DNA of 44,627 nt from Halostella limicola (lineage in GTDB: Archaea > Halobacteriota > Halobacteria > Halobacteriales > Natronoarchaeaceae), in contig NZ_RCDI01000009.1 in NCBI RefSeq assembly GCF_003675875.1, positions 1 to 44,627 of the forward strand, given 5' to 3'. The notes below the pieces were generated by a model that searched no databases, had not been told where the DNA came from, and saw only the letters and a list, made by a program, of their open reading frames with translations. Positions 8,751 through 13,864 of the stretch are shown piece after piece. A program made the translations under genes and the position numbers. Numbering within the stretch: position 1 is the first letter of the stretch; each line of letters begins with the position of its first letter.

Positions 8751-8939
8751 ATGTCGACGGACCAGTCAGAAGGAGAAAAAGACCAGAAGAGTATCACGCT
8801 TGAGATGGAGACGATAGAGCAACTTCGAGAAGCACATCCCCACGCGCTTGACGACTCCGAACGTATCCGCCGGGCGATCGCGGACTCAATCGATCTACAG
8901 ACTGCTAAGTCGTTCCAGATTACTCGCCGCGACGAATAG
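8751..8939 (+). CDS. Small ribbon-helix-helix-like protein, 62 aa
   Basis: After an acidic start, SITLEMETIEQLREAHP followed by DSERIRRAIADSI matches the beta-strand/helix/helix pattern of CopG/Arc ribbon-helix-helix DNA-binding proteins. Such proteins usually dimerise and repress nearby promoters. It diverges from the exported-protein operon and could control that 289-base region. No catalytic residues. Family assignment is from pattern only. Confidence 0.65.
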   Translation: MSTDQSEGEKDQKSITLEMETIEQLREAHPHALDDSERIRRAIADSIDLQTAKSFQITRRDE

Positions 8940-9023
8940 GAGCCCCCGGAGGCCGGTGCCCATCGGAACCCCGGGACAACAATCTGACCGACGATTTTCG
9001 AGACTATAAAGCCGCCGGTGGTG

Positions 9024-9347
9024 CTACCGCGGCGCCTTCCACTCCAGCACGTCGACTTTGGTGACCATCATCCAGGCCTGCTGGCCCGACAGCACGACGG
9101 CCAGCTCCGCTTCGGCGAGCGCGACGCCTTCGCCGTCGCGACGGTCGACCTCGAGCTCCGCCGGCGCGCAGTGCGGGCCGAACACCCGCTCGATGTCCCA
9201 GCCGCCGGTGCGCGTCCGCGCGATCACGGTGACCGGCGCGCCCTCGTGGAAGCGACCGTCGCACCCGACGCAGTGAACGGACTCGCCGACGTCGACGCGG
9301 GTGCCGGTCAAAGCTGTCGCCACGTCAACGCGAAACCGAGGAGTCAT
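9024..9347 (-). CDS. Small Cys/His protein with zinc-ribbon look, 107 aa
   Basis: The start at 9347 overlaps the stop of the upstream 91-aa gene (ATGA), so the pair is coupled; an upstream in-frame start would lie inside that gene. Residues 33-70 carry HCVGC...FH and later PHCAP, a likely metal site. The remainder is beta-rich. Haloarchaeal plasmids often carry such proteins; I cannot name a function. Confidence 0.7.
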   Translation of the reverse strand: MTPRFRVDVATALTGTRVDVGESVHCVGCDGRFHEGAPVTVIARTRTGGWDIERVFGPHCAPAELEVDRRDGEGVALAEAELAVVLSGQQAWMMVTKVDVLEWKAPR

Positions 9348-9619
9348 CGGAGCGCCTCCTCGGCCGCGAAGTCGGTCAGGTCGATAAGCCGGAGGTCGAC
9401 CCAACCACGACGCTCGGCGACGTAGCGCGCCCACGTCGTGAGGTCCTCGACGTGGTGCTTGTACTCACGCGTGCCCGCGGGCGTGATGACCGTGACAGTG
9501 CGGGCGGCGCGGTCGTAGTGGTGGGAATCGCCGTCGGCGTCGACGCCGAGGAAGTTGTGCTTCGGTCCGCTGAGGATCCGAGAGCCGGTACCGTTTTGTG
9601 AGTCGTGGGTCGTACTCAT
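9344..9619 (-). CDS. Small haloarchaeal hypothetical protein, 91 aa
   Basis: The start at 9619 (MSTTHDSQNG) places the gene after the regulatory interval. The pattern NFLGVDADGDSHHYD, a VTVITPAG strand, and EYKHHVEDLTTWARYVAERR looks like a compact beta-plus-helix DNA-binding or adaptor protein. A longer reading frame extends upstream through the promoter region and past the divergent gene and is not credible. Coupled to the 107-aa gene. Confidence 0.7.
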   Translation of the reverse strand: MSTTHDSQNGTGSRILSGPKHNFLGVDADGDSHHYDRAARTVTVITPAGTREYKHHVEDLTTWARYVAERRGWVDLRLIDLTDFAAEEALR

Positions 9620-9724
9620 TGTTGCTTCCGTGGGAAGCAGCGGGTCGGTGTCTGAAGCACCGGCCCGAGAGATTTTCCCGAGCATCCCCGCGCTTCCTAC
9701 CAGATCCATGTATCGCCAGCCCCT

Positions 9725-9777
9725 TATAGCTAACGTATTGTAAGCTATAGTACGTTGCATACTCTCGTAAGCTATAT
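9725..9777. promoter_or_regulatory. Operator cluster with AGCTATA half-sites
   Basis: A perfect inverted repeat TATAGCT (9725-9731) / AGCTATA (9743-9749), followed by a third half-site as a direct repeat: GTAAGCTATA recurs 27 bases downstream. It sits immediately upstream of the winged-helix gene at 9803 and between it and the divergent 9619 gene. It is probably bound by that winged-helix protein for autoregulation; the binding is inferred. Confidence 0.6.
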
Positions 9778-9802
9778 ATCCCAGTCGAAATACTGTTAGG
9801 AC

Positions 9803-10045
9803 ATGGCCGTTCATCAACCGGCAGTGACGCTCGAACCAGACCAACTCAACAAGACAGACCGTCGGCTTCTGGAACTCCTTCGCGAAGGCCGAGTGACGCC
9901 GCAGTACGTCGCGGGGGAGCTGGATATCTCGCGACCGTACGCGAGCGAGCGGTTGACCCGGTTCATGGAACACGAAGCCGTCGAGAAGATAGCGCCCGGG
10001 CTGTACGAGCTCGTCGACGACCCGGAGGAAGACGATGCAGAGTGA
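9803..10045 (+). CDS. Winged-helix repressor, 80 aa
   Basis: Residues 15-70 form a winged-helix pattern: LNKTDRRLLELLREGRVTP, then YVAGELDISRPYASERLTRF (recognition helix) and a wing ending GLYEL. This resembles haloarchaeal phiH1-repressor-type proteins. The upstream AGCTATA dyad is the likely operator. The tail is acidic. Its stop overlaps the next ORF by 11 bases. Confidence 0.8.
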   Translation: MAVHQPAVTLEPDQLNKTDRRLLELLREGRVTPQYVAGELDISRPYASERLTRFMEHEAVEKIAPGLYELVDDPEEDDAE

Positions 10046-10262
10046 GCGTCGGGAGCGCTCGCCAGACGTCGAGTGTCGGGAAGACGCCCTCGCGAGCATC
10101 CGCGACGCGATCGCGTCGGTCCAAGATGTCCCGGCCGCCGCGCTCGACGAGGAGAAACACGCGATGCTCCGGTCGGCCGCGGAGGACCTCGGCAGCCTGG
10201 AGCGTGCGCTGACGAACGAGGTTTCGCAGAAGCGCAATACCAGTCCGGAACGCCCTCGATAG
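10035..10262 (+). CDS. Small helical protein, 75 aa
   Basis: Overlaps the winged-helix gene by 11 bases, so it is probably translated with it. The sequence is charged and predicted mostly helical (DALASIRDAIASVQDV, HAMLRSAAEDLGSLERAL). No family recognised; possibly a partner of the repressor. Confidence 0.6.
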   Translation: MQSERRERSPDVECREDALASIRDAIASVQDVPAAALDEEKHAMLRSAAEDLGSLERALTNEVSQKRNTSPERPR

Positions 10263-10266
10263 GCGC

Positions 10267-10566
10267 TTATCCGTGGTTCTCCTCGTACGTCTCCGCGTAC
10301 GCCCTCCAGTTCTCGGTTAGCCGCTCGATCGCTTCCCCATAGCTCCAGTCGACATCCTTCTTGGGTTGATCCCGGCGGTGGAGCTGGTCGAAATGGGGCG
10401 AGTCGTGATCGGTATCCACACGAGCAATCTCGACGTTCTCCTCCGTGTCGGGATCCTCGTAGTAGACGTTCACGCAGAACTCGCCAGGATCGGGCTTATC
10501 GAAGTGGAATAAGTAGTATTCTCGGCCTCGATACGACGCCAACGCAAATGAATTCCCATTTGACAT
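10267..10566 (-). CDS. Putative TumE/DUF6516-like toxin, 99 aa
   Basis: The start at 10566 (MSNGNSFAL) is preferred over an upstream in-frame ATG. N-terminal strands (YYLFHFDKPDPGEFCVNVYY) and a C-terminal ENWRAYAETYEE helix, with a PHFDQLHRR motif between, resemble haloarchaeal TumE-family toxins, which pair with HTH antitoxins. Its divergent neighbour at 10712 resembles such an HTH partner and a perfect dyad lies between them. The divergent arrangement is unusual for toxin-antitoxin pairs. The toxin call is tentative. Confidence 0.5.
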   Translation of the reverse strand: MSNGNSFALASYRGREYYLFHFDKPDPGEFCVNVYYEDPDTEENVEIARVDTDHDSPHFDQLHRRDQPKKDVDWSYGEAIERLTENWRAYAETYEENHG

Positions 10567-10635
10567 AGTTCGATCGTGTCCTCGGTGAGCGCCTGGTATT
10601 GCGCTTACCACGCATAGACCCTGCATCTTTTTAAA

Positions 10636-10656
10636 TGTTGACCCCGTAAGTCAACA
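10636..10656. promoter_or_regulatory. Dyad operator between putative toxin and HTH gene
   Basis: Perfect inverted repeat TGTTGAC (10636-10642) / GTCAACA (10650-10656) with a 7-base spacer. It directly follows a TATA-like TTTTTAAAT (10627-10635). A leader hairpin GAGGGAA (10663-10669) / TTCCCTC (10685-10691) follows before the ATG at 10712. Likely the binding site of the 10712 HTH protein. Confidence 0.6.
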
Positions 10657-10711
10657 CGCGCGGAGGGAACCTACCCTCACCAAATTCCCTCTGGGCCGTG
10701 AGACCACAACT

Positions 10712-11089
10712 ATGGATCCCGAAATACAGCGACGGATGCAGTTCTCGCGCCGGCTTGAAGAGGGCGGCATCGACAATGCCCTCATCCTCCGGCGTGAGAC
10801 CGCAGAGAGAGTGCTGACGGAGAAGCGTATGGAACTACTGGAGGCTATCGCCACCAGTTCAATCGAGTCGAAGCGGGACCTCGCGCGGACGGTCGATCGT
10901 GACATCAGTATCGTCAGTCGGGACCTCGACGTCCTGTTCGAGGCTTCCGTCATCGAATACGAGGAGGGCGGTGGCCGGCAGCGGCCGGTGCTAAAGCACG
11001 CGAACGTCCTCGTTGAGCCTGTCGTATTCGAGGGCGAAGTCGCGGGGAGTGGCGAATCCGAACCTACGGAAGAAGCCGTCGCTCCGTAA
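10712..11089 (+). CDS. MarR-like HTH protein of the HVO_A0114 type, putative antitoxin/repressor, 125 aa
   Basis: Residues 28-95 show a winged helix: ERVLTEKRMELLEAIATS, SKRDLARTVDRDISIVSRDL (recognition) and a wing IEYEEGGGRQRPV. This order matches haloarchaeal HVO_A0114-type putative DNA-binding proteins, some of which act with TumE-like toxins. The C-terminal tail is acidic and disordered. A dyad operator lies just upstream. Function as antitoxin is inferred. Confidence 0.7.
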   Translation: MDPEIQRRMQFSRRLEEGGIDNALILRRETAERVLTEKRMELLEAIATSSIESKRDLARTVDRDISIVSRDLDVLFEASVIEYEEGGGRQRPVLKHANVLVEPVVFEGEVAGSGESEPTEEAVAP

Positions 11090-11185
11090 CGACTTTCAGA
11101 TTTACTTTCGGGGCTGCTTCCAAGAGACGGGAGTGCCGACTCTGTCGGTCCGAAAATCGGACACCGAGAAAAACCGCGGTGCTGG

Positions 11186-11470
11186 TTAGAAGTACGCGCC
11201 GCAGGACGGACAGGACACGCCGTCGCGGAAGTGAGCGATCCAGCGGCCGCCCTTGAACCCGAAGTACGCGCCGAGGACTCCGAGCGGTAGGGTGGCCGCG
11301 ATCCCGGCACCCATTGTCGCGAGGCCCACCATTCCTCCGACAATGAACCCGAAGAATAGCGAGGCTAGCGCGGCGAGGGCTAATGCAAAGATTAGGCTAT
11401 TTTCCGGACCGTCCGGGCTCACTACTTCATTGCATGATTCGCATTTCACGTCGTAATCGGTGAGATCCAT
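11186..11470 (-). CDS. Small membrane protein with split zinc ribbon, 94 aa
   Basis: CESC at residues 10-13 and CPSC near residues 88-91 flank two Gly/Ala-rich transmembrane segments (about 27-50 and 53-72). Both metal-binding halves would sit on the same side of the membrane and could form one zinc site. No function recognised. A membrane-surface sensor or immunity-type role is possible but unsupported. Confidence 0.7.
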   Translation of the reverse strand: MDLTDYDVKCESCNEVVSPDGPENSLIFALALAALASLFFGFIVGGMVGLATMGAGIAATLPLGVLGAYFGFKGGRWIAHFRDGVSCPSCGAYF

Positions 11471-11504
11471 ACAGGTCCGACCGTCTCATGCCATCCTTAT
11501 TATA

Positions 11505-11855
11505 CTAGGCTTCTGACGCTTTTTGAACGAACTCCTCAGGAGAACAGTCGGTGTATTTGCCTTCGTACTGCCCGTGGCAGCTCGGGCAGAGTGTGATGAG
11601 ATTTGAGAGATCGTTCATGTCACGCCATTCCGAATCGTCGAAGCGAGAACGCGGAGTGATGTGATGGACCGATGGTTCCCGGCCGAGTTCCGTCTCATGT
11701 GAACCACAAATTCGGCAGGTTCTAGAATCGCGTTCGAGGCACTTTCGCCGTTGTCGTGACCAGTTCGGTCCATAGCCTTTCGCAGAGTAGGGTGAATCCA
11801 GGCCGACGGACTTGTAGACTGATGCTACCAAAAGCTTGGTCAAAGTATGCGTCAT
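11505..11855 (-). CDS. HNH endonuclease, 116 aa
   Basis: Contains the HNH fold: zinc pairs C47xxC50 (CRICG) and C90xxC93 (CPSCH), catalytic His in VHHITPRSRF (64-65), and Asn in NDLSNLITLC. Such small enzymes nick or cut DNA; in mobile elements they act in homing, defence or packaging. A TATA-like box (minus strand TATTATAT, 11881-11888) lies about 26-33 bases before the ATG, which suggests a leaderless or very short-leader mRNA. It stands alone, without a large terminase subunit nearby. Confidence 0.88.
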   Translation of the reverse strand: MTHTLTKLLVASVYKSVGLDSPYSAKGYGPNWSRQRRKCLERDSRTCRICGSHETELGREPSVHHITPRSRFDDSEWRDMNDLSNLITLCPSCHGQYEGKYTDCSPEEFVQKASEA

Positions 11856-11892
11856 ATCACGGCGCTAGCGCACTGCTCCGATATAATACTGA

Positions 11893-12162
11893 TTACGAAC
11901 TAAGAATGTCTTCTATCTCGTCAATTTCGTCATTAGTGAGTTCGCCCTGGAGGCGGCGATCGCCCTTCTCCGTGATCTGGTAGAGGCTTGCTTGCTCATC
12001 CGCATACTCGACGAGACCCGCGTCGTGGAGCTTCCGAATCCGCTTGCGGACGGTATCGGCCTTGTAATCGATGTTGGCAGCGATGACTTTGGGCGTCGAC
12101 ACTAACGGTTCCTCCGACCCGTTATTCAAGAACTCAAGAATATGGTCGGCGGAGCCGCTCAT
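11893..12162 (-). CDS. PhiH1-type winged-helix repressor, 89 aa
   Basis: ADHILEFLNNG, PKVIAANIDYKADTVRKRIRKLHDAGLVEY and YQITEKGDRRLQGEL match the haloarchaeal phiH1 repressor-like winged helix. The ATG at 12162 follows a GAGGGTGG stretch and gives the usual family start; an ATG at 12186 is the alternative. On the minus strand GATAAAATC (near 12233) could be its TATA box. The upstream ATTGATT cluster is the likely operator region. Confidence 0.8.
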   Translation of the reverse strand: MSGSADHILEFLNNGSEEPLVSTPKVIAANIDYKADTVRKRIRKLHDAGLVEYADEQASLYQITEKGDRRLQGELTNDEIDEIEDILSS

Positions 12163-12234
12163 GCCGGCCACCCTCTGTCGTCGCATTTCGTCCGTAGTTC
12201 GGACATTGGTGTGTTAACTGTCGTGGTGTGATTT

Positions 12235-12376
12235 TATCAATCCTTAGGGTCGCGGTACGCCACCCACAGTACCATTGATTGGAGTACGTTCGTGAGTAGC
12301 ATTGATTGTAGTCCCCGAATGAATTGATTAACTTCCGTTTTCTAGCGGTTGCCAATCATTAGTACTATGGATTAGA
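12235..12376. repeat. Cluster of ATTGATT-type repeats
   Basis: Copies of ATTGATT occur at 12274, 12301 and 12323. Reverse-complement relatives ATCAATC (about 12237) and CAATCAT (about 12353), and a GGATTAG (about 12368), extend the set. The first copy lies in a GTAC...GTAC bracket and the last two bracket a TAGTACTA palindrome. They sit upstream of the 11893-12162 repressor. They are either repressor operators or iteron-like repeats at the edge of the putative origin. Confidence 0.5.
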
Positions 12377-12773
12377 GTTAAGTAGGTGCGTTGATACATG
12401 GGTTACATAGATGCCACTCGTCGTGAATCCCGTCCGGAAAACGAATGCCGGACCGCGGGTCCAGCGCGGTCGCGGCGTGTGGCGTCTATGCACCAAAAAG
12501 CACCGTTAACGCCATGATGTACTCCCACACCCATCGGAATAAAGCTACTCCCCAGATGACTAGGGGTGTCGCTGACCGACAGGTGTGGATGCGTGGCGTT
12601 TTCGGAAACTCTTCGGAATCGCAAATTCCGGGTGGTAAGCAGTCCTTACTCCACGAAACCGACGAATGCTCCGAACTCCGGAAACTCCGGAAAGACCCCC
12701 ATTCGATTAAAGTAGCACCGTATCGTCACGTCAAGTACGGAAACGCTCGCGAGCGGTTCCCGAGGATTGACGT

Positions 12774-12829
12774 CGCGCTGTATAGGCAGCGCGGAACAAG
12801 CTCGATCAACGCAACCCAGCGAAGTCCCA
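12774..12829 (+). ncRNA. Candidate structured RNA, copy 1 (TATAGG hairpin plus conserved tail)
   Basis: Stem CGCGCTG (12774-12780), loop TATAGG (12781-12786), stem CAGCGCG (12787-12793). Then AAGCTCG (12798-12804) and CAACCCAGCGAAG (12812-12824), followed by CCC and an ATG at 12829. The same loop, the same AAGCTCG and the same 13-base tail recur at 16349-16429, again ending just before an ATG. Repetition in two intergenic regions argues for a functional RNA or DNA element; strand is assumed from the downstream ATG. Confidence 0.5.
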
Positions 12830-12859
12830 TGAATGAGAACATCAGCGATTGAATGGACG

Positions 12860-12879
12860 CGGGCGTCGCAAGACGCCCG
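12860..12879. other. 8-bp hairpin with GCAA tetraloop
   Basis: Perfect stem CGGGCGTC / GACGCCCG closed by a GCAA (GNRA) tetraloop, which is very stable if transcribed. It lies between the copy-1 structured element and the dyad operator at 12918. It could end transcripts coming from upstream or form part of origin structure. There is no following T-run. Confidence 0.6.
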
Positions 12880-12917
12880 TCTGACGAATGTTCATCCGCT
12901 TGCTAGAACCTTTATTA

Positions 12918-12941
12918 CCCGTTGGTTCGATTACCAGCGGT
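12918..12941. promoter_or_regulatory. Dyad operator O1, before the coiled-coil/MCM genes
   Basis: CCCGTTGGT (12918-12926), 6-base spacer, ACCAGCGGT (12933-12941). It matches the two operators at 16233 and 16268 in half-site and in spacer length. A TATA-like TTTATTA (12911-12917) lies immediately upstream, so bound protein would block transcription towards 13120. The likely binder is the winged-helix protein encoded at 15981-16217. Confidence 0.65.
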
Positions 12942-12965
12942 GTAAGGAGAAGTCACTAACCACGC

Positions 12966-13096
12966 GAGAAACCGAGGATGGTAGGACACTCTCGGTTTCT
13001 CTCCGGAGCGAATTAAGCGTTTCCCCGCAGAGCGGCATCTCTGCGCACGGAAACGCCGGGCCGGACGCTGTCCTCGCGCAGCGGCGACTTCGCGAG
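12966..13096 (+). promoter_or_regulatory. Three consecutive strong stem-loops in the leader of the MCM operon
   Basis: Stem 1: GAGAAACCGAG (12966-12976) pairs with CTCGGTTTCTC (12991-13001). Stem 2 is two-tiered: GCGTTTCC (13017-13024) with GGAAACGC (13049-13056), and CGCAGAG (13026-13032) with CTCTGCG (13039-13045). Stem 3: CTCGCG (13073-13078) with CGCGAG (13091-13096). Together they occupy most of the roughly 180 bases between operator O1 and the ATG at 13120. They are either a regulatory RNA leader or origin secondary structure. Confidence 0.55.
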
Positions 13097-13119
13097 TCCA
13101 AACAGTCGTCAATCCACGC

Positions 13120-13710
13120 ATGAGTCAGGAAGACAGCAACACCCGAGACGAGGAAGAGATCCAGACGCTCCGTGCGCGTGTCAGGAAAGTCGAGGACTAC
13201 TCGAAGGAGTACCTCAAGTCCCGCGTCGACACGCTCGAAGACGAGAACCAGATGCTTCGGAAAGAGCTTGAGCATCTGCGCGCCGAGCTCGAGGAGACGA
13301 AGCAGGAGATCGAGGCGTTCACTGGCCCCAGCGGCGGCCGGTCGCCCCCGGAGAAACGGGCGGCCGACCTGAAGCACGCACTCATCCGCGCTGCGGAAGA
13401 GGCGAGCAACGCGTCCGTGAACAAGGCCGGTGCGAAGAAGCACTACCGTGACGCCTGGGAGTCACTGGCCGAAGCGGGCCACACGGACCTCAACAAACCC
13501 GACGTCTACGACGCCATGGAGGACGCCGCAGAAGCCGAGGGGTTCTTCCTTGGACAGAAGTCGTGTGACGGTCGGAAGATCAAGGCGGTCGGCGTGAAAC
13601 TCGACGAGTTACCGGCCCACGAACGCGGTAGAGATTCTACTACTGACGGAGAGGAGGCGAACCTCCAGAACCCCCAAACTTCCGCCGTGACTGAACCCGA
13701 AACCAACTAA
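13120..13710 (+). CDS. Coiled-coil, possible winged-helix protein upstream of MCM, 196 aa
   Basis: Residues 12-68 are a heptad coiled coil (EEEIQTLRARVRKVEDYSKE onwards). Residues 80-165 are a helical domain (KRAADLKHALIRAAEEASN, GAKKHYRDAWESLAEAGH, DVYDAMEDAAEAEGFFLG) reminiscent of a DNA-binding winged helix, followed by a disordered acidic tail. First gene after the hairpin-rich region and upstream of MCM, so an origin-binding, helicase-loading or regulatory role is plausible but unproven. No family name recognised. Confidence 0.75.
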   Translation: MSQEDSNTRDEEEIQTLRARVRKVEDYSKEYLKSRVDTLEDENQMLRKELEHLRAELEETKQEIEAFTGPSGGRSPPEKRAADLKHALIRAAEEASNASVNKAGAKKHYRDAWESLAEAGHTDLNKPDVYDAMEDAAEAEGFFLGQKSCDGRKIKAVGVKLDELPAHERGRDSTTDGEEANLQNPQTSAVTEPETN

Positions 13711-13726
13711 CCCACAATATCACACC

Positions 13727-13864
13727 ATGCCCCCCACTGTAAGCAACACTCCACTACTCGCAAGTACAGATTTAGAAAGCGTGCTCAGCGTGCTGTGTAG
13801 CGGCTCTACCCGGCGGTTGGGTAGTAGTAGAAAGTCTACTGGCGTCTCGGGAGGTGGCGAGTGA
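13727..13864 (+). CDS. Possible small ORF overlapping the MCM start, 45 aa
   Basis: An ATG at 13727 opens a 45-codon frame whose TGA (13862-13864) overlaps the MCM ATG. It begins MPPTVSNTP and includes LESVLSVLCSGSTRRLG, which looks like the first helix of a haloarchaeal winged-helix protein but is cut short. Ser-rich and not acidic. It may be a degenerate HTH or a coupling ORF for the helicase. The MCM Shine-Dalgarno lies inside it. Confidence 0.35.
   Translation: MPPTVSNTPLLASTDLESVLSVLCSGSTRRLGSSRKSTGVSGGGE

Larger units (their letters stand above)
12187..13119. other. Large non-coding, hairpin-rich region; candidate replication origin and MCM-operon leader
   Basis: 933 bases without a convincing gene; the open frames here lack haloarchaeal acidic composition. 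Contents in order: the ATTGATT cluster; repeated CTCCGGAAA motifs near 12674-12694; palindrome CGCTCGCGAGCG (12744-12755); a TATAGG-loop hairpin; an 8-bp stem with GCAA tetraloop (12860-12879); a dyad operator (12918-12941); an 11-bp stem (12966-13001); a double stem (13017-13056); and a CTCGCG/CGCGAG stem (13073-13096). Position beside the MCM operon makes it the best origin candidate. Confidence 0.5.

Noticed and set aside
9344-10237. 297-aa minus-strand frame
   Set aside because: The upstream two thirds antisense the 9803 and 10035 genes and cross the AGCTATA operator; only the final 91 codons have proper context.
11505-11855. HNH gene as a phage terminase partner
   Set aside because: No large terminase, portal or capsid gene is present in the circle, so a packaging role is unsupported.
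12445-12852. Plus-strand frame of 135 aa in the hairpin region
   Set aside because: Composition is not acidic, there is no start context, and hairpins and repeats run through it. It ends in the conserved structured element.
12833-13123. Plus-strand frame of 96 aa before the coiled-coil gene
   Set aside because: It would translate across several perfect stems and operator O1; its Ser/Arg composition is not haloarchaeal.
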